NCBI RefSeq assembly: GCF_001434935.1
Contig: NZ_AZEG01000015.1
Coordinates: 1 to 57,966, forward strand
Direction: 5' to 3'
Length of the DNA: 57,966 nucleotides
Source: Liquorilactobacillus uvarum DSM 19971
GTDB taxonomy: Bacteria > Bacillota > Bacilli > Lactobacillales > Lactobacillaceae
Positions 19,935 through 28,804 of the stretch are shown in pieces. The notes under the pieces were generated by a model. That model made no database searches and was not told the DNA's origin. It was given only the letters and a program-made list of their open reading frames with translations. The position numbers and the translations under genes were made by a program. The first letter of the stretch is position 1. Each line of letters opens with the position of its first letter.

Positions 19935-20480
19935 TCACTGACGCCGTGACAGTTCGAGATACCGCCTATACCAAATTTCAATGTATTCTTTTGAAAAGGG
20001 TCCCTTGCCGCTGTCTATCCAGTCGACAAGCGTTAAAACATTATGTTTCAATATTTTATCGATTTCATTTGAATAGTTCCATTTTGCCCCATGTTCTTCA
20101 TACTCATCAACATCTAGTAATTTTTTTTCGCCATTAGGAAAAACTTTTACATCTAAATCATAGTCAATATACTTTAAAGCTTCCCTATCAAGAACAGCTG
20201 GCGATGCAAGATTGCAGTAATAGGACACCCCATTATCGCGAATCATTGCAATGATGTTAAACCAGTAATGTTTATGGAAATATACTAACGCTGGTTCTCG
20301 TGTGACCCAACGCCGCCCATCCGATTCAGTTACTAATGTATGGTCGTTACATCCAATCAAAGCATTTTCACTTGTCTTCAGCACCATTGTGTCCCGCCAC
20401 GTTCGATGTAAACTACCGTCATGTTTATAACTTTTGATGGTGATAAACTCACCTTCTCTTGGCTCTTTAGACTGACGCAT
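19935..20480 (-). CDS. DUF402 nucleoside tri-/diphosphatase (Ntdp family)
   Basis: 181 residues beginning [22 protein letters not shown], the hallmark of the DUF402 (UPF0374) family whose staphylococcal member hydrolyses nucleoside di- and triphosphates. Conserved metal-binding acidic residues appear in the [21 protein letters not shown] region (about 96-116). Length is normal. Stand-alone gene; role in nucleotide pool control is inferred from the family. Confidence 0.88.
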   Translation of the reverse strand: MRQSKEPREGEFITIKSYKHDGSLHRTWRDTMVLKTSENALIGCNDHTLVTESDGRRWVTREPALVYFHKHYWFNIIAMIRDNGVSYYCNLASPAVLDREALKYIDYDLDVKVFPNGEKKLLDVDEYEEHGAKWNYSNEIDKILKHNVLTLVDWIDSGKGPFSKEYIEIWYRRYLELSRRQ

Positions 20481-20601
20481 TAAAAACCCTGCCTTCTATA
20501 AACACAGGTGTATTCTACACCGATATCACTTATATTATAGCAAATTTATGTGGAAAAGCCTAAAGTTTATTGGATTTTTTCTTGAACTTCATCATTTTTA
20601 A

Positions 20602-21795
20602 CTAATGTGTCAGTAAAAAATGATACAGATCTGAATCAACCACCATATTGAAGGGCTTTCTTGAATTTGGATTATTTGTTTGTAGAATTACTGCTTGTTT
20701 ACCATCAGCCGAAATATCTCCGATCGTTTCATATCCATATTCAGCTCCATGAAAATGATACCCATTATTTATCCCCAGTTTCTTAAACTGCTGCAAATAT
20801 TGCAGATGATAAAGTCCAGAACTATATGTGTTGTGTGGAGGAAAAACCGTAAACAATTCAGATGTATTTTTAGTATTCAGCGTTCCGCCTGTGATAAATG
20901 AACGAAGCATCTTATATAAATCGCCGTTTGTCATATAAAGATTACCAGTCCCTAATTCGTTGGTATATTGATATTTTTGCTCATTTGCAAGCACTTTATA
21001 GCCAGACATGTTTCCAGAATTATAAGCCACTGTTCTTCCGTTAATTGAGCCATAATATTTATCAAAAAAACATGTATTTTCCAATTGAAGCGGATCTTGG
21101 ATCATTTGCTTGAATTCACTATAATAACTCCGACCAGTTACTTTTTTTATTATCCCTGCTAACAATACAAAATTAGCGGGTTGATAATATTGGTTACCTA
21201 TATGTTTTGGGCTCACTTCTACATTTTTAACAACATAATTTACAAGTTGGTCTTGTGACGTCACTTTTTCAGGCATTTCTTTCAAAGATACCCCTGAAAT
21301 CATATTCAGCATTTCTCTTAACGTAACTTCACTGCTGTAGCCGATGCTAGGATAGTACTTAGAAAGCTTATCACTCAATGATACCCGACCAGACTGGACC
21401 AATTTCATCAGCATCACTCCAGTCGCGGCTTTTTGAACAGAAGCAATTTGAAAAAGTGAACCAGCTGAATTTTTTTTGTTATTGATCTTGTCTGCGTAGC
21501 CATAACCTTTTTGAAAAATAGCCTTACCATTCTTGACGATCAAAATTGTGCCAATGAAGCCATCCTTTTTTATTCTATTCTCAGTGTAATCTATAATGCT
21601 CTTGTCGTGCTCATCCCTAACATTTAATCCAAATTGATCTTTGTCTTTAACTTTAGGGACTGTAATTACCTTAACTTTGTGACCTGTGCTGCTTTCGATC
21701 ATTTGTTTTTGAGCATCAAGTTTGTGCTTCAAAAAGATACCTGATGACACAGCAAGAAGTATTACAATAATAATCCATATATATCTTTTCTTCAT
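20602..21795 (-). CDS. membrane-anchored serine hydrolase (beta-lactamase/PBP4* family)
   Basis: A 397-residue protein with an uncleaved N-terminal signal anchor (residues about 4-22), so the domain is outside. The nucleophile motif SVQK sits in LFQIASVQKAATG. The second motif, normally YxN, is YQP in YYQPANFVLLAG, a form I have seen in other lactobacillal hydrolases. A C-terminal GYETIGDISADG block stands where the third motif is expected. Substrate unknown: a D-Ala or peptidoglycan-related ester/peptide is likely from the family, but resistance to antibiotics is not implied. Start ATG 21795 has TAGGGA upstream. Confidence 0.83.
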   Translation of the reverse strand: MKKRYIWIIIVILLAVSSGIFLKHKLDAQKQMIESSTGHKVKVITVPKVKDKDQFGLNVRDEHDKSIIDYTENRIKKDGFIGTILIVKNGKAIFQKGYGYADKINNKKNSAGSLFQIASVQKAATGVMLMKLVQSGRVSLSDKLSKYYPSIGYSSEVTLREMLNMISGVSLKEMPEKVTSQDQLVNYVVKNVEVSPKHIGNQYYQPANFVLLAGIIKKVTGRSYYSEFKQMIQDPLQLENTCFFDKYYGSINGRTVAYNSGNMSGYKVLANEQKYQYTNELGTGNLYMTNGDLYKMLRSFITGGTLNTKNTSELFTVFPPHNTYSSGLYHLQYLQQFKKLGINNGYHFHGAEYGYETIGDISADGKQAVILQTNNPNSRKPFNMVVDSDLYHFLLTH

Positions 21796-21856
21796 AATAA
21801 TTTTCCCTACCAATAATGAATAGCTATTTTTTCAAAGACAGAAAAACACTTGGTAT

Positions 21857-23251
21857 TTAGCTATCTTTGCGTATCATCTTAACAACTGCTTCACACCTCG
21901 CTGTTTGTGGAAACATGTCAATTGATTGAATGTAATCAACTTTATACTTTTTTGTCAGTTTAACAAGATCACGCGCTAAGGTTGACGGATTACACGAAAC
22001 ATAAACAAACTTTGCCGGTGCAACATGCAGAATAGTATTTATCAGTTTAGTATCCAGTCCAGAACGTGGTGGATCAACTACGATTGCACTCGGAATGAAA
22101 CCTTCCTCAACCCACCTAGGTATTATATCTTCTGCTTTTCCGGTTTCATATACAGTGTTCGCATAGCCATTCAGCTTAGCATTAAATCGCGCATCTTCTA
22201 CTGCCTCAGGCGTAATATCCATTCCGCGCACTTCTTTAATTTGTTCTGCAACAAACAAGCCGATTGTTCCCACTCCGCAATATGCATCAATCAAAATTTC
22301 ATTTTGTTTTAGTGCTAATGCCTTCTTTATTTCCTTATACATTTTTTCTGTTTGTTGTGGATTTAGTTGAAAAAAAGCACGCGCAGAAAGTTTAAAACTG
22401 ATACTTCCCAACTTTTCCATCAAATAATCTTTGCCAGCCAAATGAACTGTTTTTTCTCCCCAAACAAGCGAATTTTTTCCTTTATTGATATTTTGCATAA
22501 CAGAAACAACCATTGGCAATTCTTTTTTTATTCGTGCCAAAAGCATTCTCTTTTGTGGAAGTTTTTCTGAATTCGTAACAAACGTTAATTGTGCATTTTT
22601 TTCTGCTCTTGATTCACGCACAACCAAGGTTTTGACAATCCCAGAATTTCTTTTCTCATCATAAATTGGAATATTTAATTCTTGCAGTAACATGCAAACA
22701 ATACGCATAATCTTCAATGTCATAGGTCGCTGTGTACTGAAGGTCTGCAGATCAACTAAATCATGGCTATTGCGCCGATACAGACCTGCTACAACTTTTC
22801 CTTCAGTATTTTTTCGAACTTGAAATTGAGCTTTATTTCGATATTCAAATGGTTTTTTCATGCCAATTGTTGGCAAAAGACTATAGTTTTGATAACCATG
22901 CGGTTTGAATTTCTCAAGTGCTTGCCTGACAACATCACGTTTAAACTCTAACTGACTAGTATATTTTAAATGTTCTAATTCAATGCCACCCACATCATAT
23001 CGATCTTTTTTCTCTATGCGATCTTGACTGCGTTGTCTTAATCGATGTATTTTAGCTGTTGCATAATTTGGTTCAACAGAAGACACTTCAGCGACAACTA
23101 CTTCCTGCGGCAAAGCACCTGGAACAAATATCACTTTGTGTTTATAATATCCAATACCTTCTCCATTTATTCCTAATCTTTTGATGGTAAGCGGAAAACG
23201 CTGACCCACCTTAATTAAATGATTTTCTTTATTTTGATAGTATGCAGCCAT
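21857..23251 (-). CDS. rlmD: 23S rRNA (uracil-C5)-methyltransferase, RlmD/RlmCD type, copy 1
   Basis: S-adenosylmethionine-dependent enzyme methylating uracils of 23S rRNA. 464 residues: N-terminal TRAM domain (about 10-70), central domain, then the Rossmann fold with DAYCGVGTIGLF, the catalytic aspartate in VVDPPRSGLD and the nucleophile cysteine in YVSCNPSTLARDL. The Fe-S cluster cysteines that family members carry after the TRAM domain (C...CGGC) are absent: the site reads YDVGGIELEHL. Divergent from recX. A paralogue lies at 40.4-41.8 kb. Confidence 0.92.
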   Translation of the reverse strand: MAAYYQNKENHLIKVGQRFPLTIKRLGINGEGIGYYKHKVIFVPGALPQEVVVAEVSSVEPNYATAKIHRLRQRSQDRIEKKDRYDVGGIELEHLKYTSQLEFKRDVVRQALEKFKPHGYQNYSLLPTIGMKKPFEYRNKAQFQVRKNTEGKVVAGLYRRNSHDLVDLQTFSTQRPMTLKIMRIVCMLLQELNIPIYDEKRNSGIVKTLVVRESRAEKNAQLTFVTNSEKLPQKRMLLARIKKELPMVVSVMQNINKGKNSLVWGEKTVHLAGKDYLMEKLGSISFKLSARAFFQLNPQQTEKMYKEIKKALALKQNEILIDAYCGVGTIGLFVAEQIKEVRGMDITPEAVEDARFNAKLNGYANTVYETGKAEDIIPRWVEEGFIPSAIVVDPPRSGLDTKLINTILHVAPAKFVYVSCNPSTLARDLVKLTKKYKVDYIQSIDMFPQTARCEAVVKMIRKDS

Positions 23252-23374
23252 TTTCTTCTCCCTTTAAAATGTTATAGATAATTATAGCATGCATATCCAG
23301 CATTTTATAATTCATGCCAAATTGTTATAATAATTACAACAGTTTATATACTACTTCCAAAGGATGGTGAAATC

Positions 23375-24160
23375 TTGAAAATAACTAAAATTCAGCTTCA
23401 AAAAAGAAAAGGTCGCTTTAATATTTATCTTAACGATCAGTATTCATTTTCCGTTAGTGAAGATGTTCTAGTCAATTACCACTTATTTAAAGGTCAGGAA
23501 TTGAATAATGAACAGATTGAAAATCTATCAAATGCTGATGAAATTGCTAAAGCCCATTCTAAAGCTCTTAATTACCTTTCTTCTCAACTAAGGACAGAAA
23601 AAGAAATTACAGACTACTTAAAAAAACACTCGATTGCGTCAGAAAAGATTCCTAATGTACTTGAAAAACTGCGCCATGAAAAGCTCGTGGATGATAAAAA
23701 ATACGCGGAGAGTTACATTCGAACCATGTTGAAAACATCCGATAAGGGTTTCAAAGTTATCCGTAACAATCTACGTGCTAAAGGTGTTGCCGAAAAAGAT
23801 ATTGAAGATGCCGCATATGAATACGATAGCTCTTATATGATAACTAAAGGTATTGCCTTAACTGAAAAATATGAAAAACAATATTCACGTTATCCTTTTA
23901 AAAAAAGAATTCAAAAAATAAAACAACGTTTTTTGTCGAAAGGCTTCTCAGCAGATGAAATTCAGGCCATCATGCAAGAAGTTGACTTTGTCAATAATGA
24001 ACAAATTGAACGGCAAATTCTCCAAAAAGAAGCCACAAAACTATGGCAGAAATATCATGTGCTTGATACCAAAAAGCATTACTTCAAGGTGAAACAAGCT
24101 CTTTACCGCAAAGGCTTTTCGCTGAGTGAAATCGAAACTGTTCTTGAATCTTTCTTATGA
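23375..24160 (+). CDS. recX: recombination regulator RecX
   Basis: Modulates RecA filaments. The 261 residues match the long RecX form of Firmicutes with repeated three-helix units (AL.YLS.QLRTEKEI..YL; LRAKGVAEKDIE; KQRFLSKGFSADEI; LYRKGFSLSEIE). Start TTG 23375 follows AAAGGATGG at normal spacing. A TGT-TATAAT extended -10 (TATAAT at 23326-23331) lies about 50 bp upstream. Divergent from rlmD; ends near a bidirectional terminator. Confidence 0.92.
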   Translation: MKITKIQLQKRKGRFNIYLNDQYSFSVSEDVLVNYHLFKGQELNNEQIENLSNADEIAKAHSKALNYLSSQLRTEKEITDYLKKHSIASEKIPNVLEKLRHEKLVDDKKYAESYIRTMLKTSDKGFKVIRNNLRAKGVAEKDIEDAAYEYDSSYMITKGIALTEKYEKQYSRYPFKKRIQKIKQRFLSKGFSADEIQAIMQEVDFVNNEQIERQILQKEATKLWQKYHVLDTKKHYFKVKQALYRKGFSLSEIETVLESFL

Positions 24161-24226
24161 TAAAATCTGTATCAAAACAAAGAATCTCGACAATAGTTAA
24201 AAATAGTATGTACTAACAAATTAGAG

Positions 24227-24278
24227 AACTCAGGCAATAATGATGAATTGTAACTATAGTATGCCTAGCTACTGAGTT
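24227..24278. repeat. imperfect inverted repeat downstream of recX
   Basis: AACTCAG (24227-24233) pairs with CTGAGTT (24272-24278), and inside it GGCA (24233-24236) with TGCC (24262-24265). No T-run follows, and a true terminator stands 20 bases later. The 302-bp gap between recX and the next gene holds only this and the terminator. Function unknown. Confidence 0.4.
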
Positions 24279-24299
24279 TGCCAAAAAATAAATTGCGCT

Positions 24300-24338
24300 A
24301 ATAAGGGACTGGGTAAAAATATAACCCAGTCCCTTATT
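24300..24338. terminator. bidirectional terminator between recX and the YihY-type gene
   Basis: AATAAGGGACTGGGT pairs perfectly with ACCCAGTCCCTTATT around a nine-base loop. The genes converge here. Confidence 0.85.
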
Positions 24339-24462
24339 CTAACTTCGTTTTACACGAATTAACGTGTTTAAACAAATTTTTTCTTTTATCTGCAAATTAC
24401 TCACAGACAGGCCTGACAACCTGACTAATTGCCATTTGTAATTTTTTTGATTTTTCAAATGT

Positions 24463-25359
24463 TTATTTATCGTAACTATCACGTAAATATTTGCGTAACT
24501 TGCCTTCTTTAGGTTTTATTATATTATAATAGCGATACTCCAGTGTGGCGTTGAGACTGGCACCCAACATTATAATCCAGCCTGAATAATTGAGCCAAAA
24601 CAAAAGCACAATAAAGGTACCAATTGTTCCATAACTTAGAACAGACTTGGCAAAATACTGAACATAGATTGAGAAACCTTGAGCTAAGATGATCCAGCCC
24701 AACGTTGCCAGTAATGCTCCCGGAAAAACCAAAATTAAATGCAACCTAGCATTCGGCAAAAAGTAATACATTAGGCTTAAAATAACAAAAAGTGCAAAAA
24801 AAGTAATTGGCCATTTTAATTTTCCAAATATTCCAGCAAATTCAATAGGCAAATTTAAGATAGGTGTGATATAGCTCAAAACCATTTGCCCAAAACTAAA
24901 CAAAATAATAATTGATACTAGTAAAATTGCGAAAACAATCGTCAAAAAAAAAGAAATCACTCTAGCTGTTATGGCTCCCTGTGAATTTTCAACATCATAT
25001 GCATTGTTCAATGCCAGCTTCAAAACATTGACCCCTTTGCTGGCAGCCCACAGAGCAACTAATGCACTGATCGAAATCAGTCCCCCGCTCCCCTTATTTA
25101 AAAATGAAACAACAAGCGGATGTAAAGTTTCGTAAATAGTTGCTGGAACTGCTGTCTCTAGATAAGACAAAACTGTCCCTGCTTTTATATTTAAGAGCGG
25201 TAAAACATTACCCACTAAAATAATAGAAGGAAAAAATGCTAAAAGAGAATAATACGCAATGACAATTGAAGTATTGCTAATATCAATATCAGATGCACGC
25301 TGAAAAATTGATTTTGTTGTTTTGATTAACCCCGCAAAACGTCCCTTTTTTTCGATCAT
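24463..25359 (-). CDS. YihY/UPF0761-family membrane protein
   Basis: A 298-residue protein with six membrane segments. Conserved features are the N-terminal AYYSLLAFFPSII, the WAASKGVNVLKLALNNAYD stretch (about 110-128) and the final GTFIVLLFWLNYSGWIIMLGA. Once called ribonuclease BN in error; function unknown. Start ATG 25359 lies five bases after GGAGG. Confidence 0.87.
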   Translation of the reverse strand: MIEKKGRFAGLIKTTKSIFQRASDIDISNTSIVIAYYSLLAFFPSIILVGNVLPLLNIKAGTVLSYLETAVPATIYETLHPLVVSFLNKGSGGLISISALVALWAASKGVNVLKLALNNAYDVENSQGAITARVISFFLTIVFAILLVSIIILFSFGQMVLSYITPILNLPIEFAGIFGKLKWPITFFALFVILSLMYYFLPNARLHLILVFPGALLATLGWIILAQGFSIYVQYFAKSVLSYGTIGTFIVLLFWLNYSGWIIMLGASLNATLEYRYYNIIKPKEGKLRKYLRDSYDK

Positions 25360-25491
25360 TTCCACCTCCAGTCCGTTGCAACAACATTATGCTAATCCTC
25401 TTGATTATACGAACCAAGATTACCACAATTATTTTTTCTCGTCACTTAACAGGTATTGGAATTATCGCTGAAAAAAATTACACAGTGCTAG

Positions 25492-26028
25492 TTACTCGCT
25501 GTCTGTTGCGGATGAAACAGATGTTGCTTTTTTTGTACTTGGTACTATTAACTTCGTTCCAGGATTTATTGTCCCTGTGTCGAGCTTATTCAAACTCATT
25601 AACTCCGTCGTAGTTGTATTATATTTCTCTGCTATTATTGTCAAACTATCACCATATTTTACAGTATACGATCCATATGCTGTTTTCTTAGCCTTGGTTT
25701 TAGTGTTTGCTTCATTACCATTACTCTTAGACTCCGCCGTTTTTACATTCGCAGAACTATCCACTGAACTTGAAGACTTACCTGTGCTGCTCTCTACTTT
25801 TACTTGAGTCGAGCTTTTAACAGTTCCATATTTTTCTTTTGCAATACTCTGCTGTTTTTTATACTCCGCCTTTTGAGCACTTTTATTGTCACTAAAAGAA
25901 CTGTTTAATCTTGCACGAATGTTCTCATTTTTCCAACCCAAGAAAACAATAATCAAAATAATAATAGTTGCCGCAAAACGTTGAATTAACTTCTTATATC
26001 CCCTATGTGCTTTTTTCCTTGCCATCAT
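25492..26028 (-). CDS. membrane-anchored LysM protein
   Basis: 178 residues: a basic N-terminus, one hydrophobic anchor (about 17-35), a Ser/Lys-rich linker of about 85 residues, then a LysM domain (YTVKYGDSLTIIAEKYNTTT...IVPS, about 121-165) and a short Ser-rich tail. No catalytic domain. The LysM should bind peptidoglycan outside the membrane; likely a wall-associated structural or division-related protein. GGGGGA precedes two adjacent ATGs, and the first is used here. Confidence 0.78.
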   Translation of the reverse strand: MMARKKAHRGYKKLIQRFAATIIILIIVFLGWKNENIRARLNSSFSDNKSAQKAEYKKQQSIAKEKYGTVKSSTQVKVESSTGKSSSSVDSSANVKTAESKSNGNEANTKTKAKKTAYGSYTVKYGDSLTIIAEKYNTTTTELMSLNKLDTGTINPGTKLIVPSTKKATSVSSATDSE

Positions 26029-26120
26029 GCTTCCCCCTGTATCTTAGAAATCAAACTCTTTATAACCATAAATAATTATTAAATATAAATCAAATAATTT
26101 CAATAAAAATATTATATATG

Positions 26121-26161
26121 AAAAAATAAACCGAGGCAAACAGATATCTTGCTCCCGGTAA
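26121..26161 (-). terminator. probable terminator after galU
   Basis: Minus strand ACCGGGAGCA pairs with TGCCTCGGT, with one bulge, followed by TTATTTTTTC. Confidence 0.55.
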
Positions 26162-26216
26162 ACTAATATATCTAATTTTTATAACTACGTTCAGTACTTG
26201 TCAAAGTAGACAGAAG

Positions 26217-27089
26217 CTATTTCAAAGACTTAGACAACTCTTTAATATATGCCCGTAAATCATCCTTAACTTCAGGATGTTCGAGCCCAAATTGGATTGA
26301 TGTCTTCAAATAACCGAATTTATAACCTACATCAAAACGTTCGCCCTTGAACTCATGTGCAAAAACGCGCTGAATTTTGTTTAAACGATCGATCGCATCC
26401 GTTAATTGAATCTCGTTTCCAGCTCCTGGTTTTTGTGTTTCCAACATACCAAAAATTTCGGGTGTCAGCAGATAACGTCCAATAATGGCTAAATCACTTG
26501 GGGCTTTATCCACATCCGGTTTTTCAACAAATTTCTTAACATCATAAAGGCCCTTGCTTGTTTCAGAACCTGGATCAATAACGCCGTATTTGTAAACTTC
26601 GTCATGTGGAACATTCATAACTGCAAGCGTAGATGCATGAGTCTGATCGTAACGATCAATTAATTGCTTAGTCAATGGAACCTTGTCACGCATCAAATCA
26701 TCACCCAACATAACAACAAAAGGTTCATTACCCACAAAATCTTTTGCCATCAAAACCGCGTCACCAAGTCCACGTGGATGTGACTGCCGAATAAAGTATA
26801 AGTTGATATCTGTCGTCTGTTCGACTAATTTCAGTAATTCTGTCTTACCTTTTTCCTTCAAATTCTGTTCAAGTTCTGGAACAGAATCGAAATGATCCTC
26901 AATTGGTCGTTTACCTTTACCAGTAACAACAAGAATGTCTTCTATTCCAGATTTCTTTGCTTCCTCTACAATATATTGAATTGTCGGTTTATCAATTATC
27001 GGCAACATTTCTTTTGCTAATGCCTTTGTGGCTGGAAGAAAACGTGTTCCTAATCCTGCCGCTGGAATAACAGCTTTTCTAACTTTCAT
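26217..27089 (-). CDS. galU: UTP-glucose-1-phosphate uridylyltransferase
   Basis: Makes UDP-glucose from UTP and glucose-1-phosphate. 290 residues with the nucleotidyltransferase loop [20 protein letters not shown] (residues 9-28), VMLGDDL for metal and UTP, and FVEKP in the sugar site. Length is normal. UDP-glucose is the donor of LafA and of polymer glycosylation, so this gene ties to the LTA genes elsewhere in the window. Confidence 0.96.
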   Translation of the reverse strand: MKVRKAVIPAAGLGTRFLPATKALAKEMLPIIDKPTIQYIVEEAKKSGIEDILVVTGKGKRPIEDHFDSVPELEQNLKEKGKTELLKLVEQTTDINLYFIRQSHPRGLGDAVLMAKDFVGNEPFVVMLGDDLMRDKVPLTKQLIDRYDQTHASTLAVMNVPHDEVYKYGVIDPGSETSKGLYDVKKFVEKPDVDKAPSDLAIIGRYLLTPEIFGMLETQKPGAGNEIQLTDAIDRLNKIQRVFAHEFKGERFDVGYKFGYLKTSIQFGLEHPEVKDDLRAYIKELSKSLK

Positions 27090-27254
27090 TATGCTAGCTC
27101 CTTATCTGTTAGCGTTATCAGAATACATAGATTATTATAGCATTCTTGATATGCAAAACAAGTGAAATTTTTTTTGGCCTAATTCAGTACTTTTTAATTT
27201 TTTTGAAACAGCTAAAAACTACCCTGCATCCAAATTTTTATAATTTAAAATAAT

Positions 27255-28043
27255 TTATTTAAGCAAATATTTTTTATCTCTTTCAGGATCTTGCGAAGTT
27301 AAAATTTTAGGACCATCATTTGTGATTGCCAATGTATGTTCATACTGGCATGATAAACTTCCGTCAGCTGTTCTTGCCGTCCAGCCATTCGGATCATCCA
27401 TTTCGGCTTTCCATGTCCCAATATTAATCATCGGTTCAATCGTGATTGTCATCCCTGCTCTTAAGCGCAGACCTTTTCCTGCTTCACCATAATGTGGAAC
27501 ATTGGGACTTTCATGCATTGTTGGTCCTATACCATGACCTATAAATTCACGCACATCCCCGTAACCATTTTCATCTTCTGTAAAATGCTGAATTGCCGCA
27601 CCGATATCACCGATTCTATTTCCCACTTGTGCTTGTTCAATACCTAGGTAAAGAGCATCCTTTGTAACTTTCATCAAACGATCTATTTCAGGCGTTGACT
27701 TGCCAACGACATATGTCCAGCACGAATCGCTCATTGCACCATGATAGTTGACAACAGTATCAACTTTAACAAGATCTGCATCTTTTAAAATCAAATTTTT
27801 GCGTGGAAAGCCATGGCAAATCTCGTCATTGACACTCACACATGTTGCATACTTGTAACCTTCAAAACCAACTTGCTCTGGAATAGCGTCATGTTCTTTA
27901 TAATATTTTAAGGCGAATTTTTCAATTTCCCAACTTGAAATACCCGGTTTAATAATGTCTCTAAGTCCGACATGCATTCCGGCGAGAATTGCTCCAGACT
28001 TCTGCATCTCTTCGATTTCGCGTGGTGATTTTAATGTAATCAT
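27255..28043 (-). CDS. map: methionine aminopeptidase, type I
   Basis: Removes the initiator methionine. 262 residues in the pita-bread fold with metal ligands visible: D in VDTVVNY, D in SDSCW, H in GHGIGPTMHE, E in ITIEPMI and E in QYEHTLAI. A small insertion in the NGWTARTADGSLSCQYEH region is common in lactic acid bacteria. I chose the ATG at 28043, after GGAGG at slightly long spacing; the longer frame has no ribosome site. Confidence 0.95.
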   Translation of the reverse strand: MITLKSPREIEEMQKSGAILAGMHVGLRDIIKPGISSWEIEKFALKYYKEHDAIPEQVGFEGYKYATCVSVNDEICHGFPRKNLILKDADLVKVDTVVNYHGAMSDSCWTYVVGKSTPEIDRLMKVTKDALYLGIEQAQVGNRIGDIGAAIQHFTEDENGYGDVREFIGHGIGPTMHESPNVPHYGEAGKGLRLRAGMTITIEPMINIGTWKAEMDDPNGWTARTADGSLSCQYEHTLAITNDGPKILTSQDPERDKKYLLK

Positions 28044-28162
28044 TATTTCTAAATGCCTCCAATTTATTTTCACTATTCATTATAACTTAAATCTTTGAAA
28101 ATAGCGCAATAAGTTTATCTTACATATACTAGCAACAATTGTTATCGTTCGTTTCTCTTGTT

Positions 28163-28173
28163 ATCTGTTATAA
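28163..28173 (+). promoter_or_regulatory. extended -10 of the flavodoxin gene
   Basis: TGT-TATAAT sits about 40 bp before the flavodoxin start; the -35 region is weak. A TG-extended -10 can work without a good -35. Confidence 0.45.
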
Positions 28174-28208
28174 TGTTTCATAGTGAATATATGAAAGAAG
28201 GTATTTTA

Positions 28209-28667
28209 ATGGCTAAAGCAAAAGTCGTATTTGCGTCCATTACAGGCAATAACGAAGATGTAGCTGATATTATTTCTGAAGCTCTTGAAACCAAAGGAAT
28301 AGAAGTCGATACTGAAGAAATCTCACAGTGTGATGCAGCAGACTTTGAAGATGTTGATATCTGTGTTGTCACTCCTTACACTTATGATGAAGGTGCACTT
28401 CCCGATGAAGGCATGGATTTCTTCGAGGATCTCGCTGAACTCGATCTCGCTAACAAGATTTATGGTGTCGCGGGTTCAGGTGACACTTTCTATGGTGAAT
28501 ATTACTGTGTTGCAGTTGATAAATTTGATGAAGCATTCACACAAGCTGGTGCTTCTAAGGGTGCCGAAAACGTTAAAATCAATCTAGCACCTGATTCCGA
28601 CAAAGATATTAAACAGTTAGAAGACTTTGCGGATTCATTGATTGCTGCATATAAAAAAAATAATTAA
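28209..28667 (+). CDS. flavodoxin
   Basis: FMN-binding electron carrier of 152 residues. The phosphate loop reads ASITGNNEDVA (family consensus S/TxTGNTE), and the aromatic FMN-stacking loops are TPYTYDEGALPDEG and GSGDTFYGEYYC. Strongly acidic overall. I chose the ATG at 28209 with GAAGG ahead; earlier in-frame starts lack a ribosome site. Stand-alone; the partner reductase is not in this window. Confidence 0.9.
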   Translation: MAKAKVVFASITGNNEDVADIISEALETKGIEVDTEEISQCDAADFEDVDICVVTPYTYDEGALPDEGMDFFEDLAELDLANKIYGVAGSGDTFYGEYYCVAVDKFDEAFTQAGASKGAENVKINLAPDSDKDIKQLEDFADSLIAAYKKNN

Positions 28668-28804
28668 ACAATTTTCAAAATATAAACTTAAAACCCTCAC
28701 AAGTTTATGGAAAAGTAATAGAATCTTAAAATAAGCTCTGCTTGACTTCACACAAGTGTTGTTTGTAATGTACAATACTTGCAGGTAGTCAGGAGGGGCT
28801 TTTT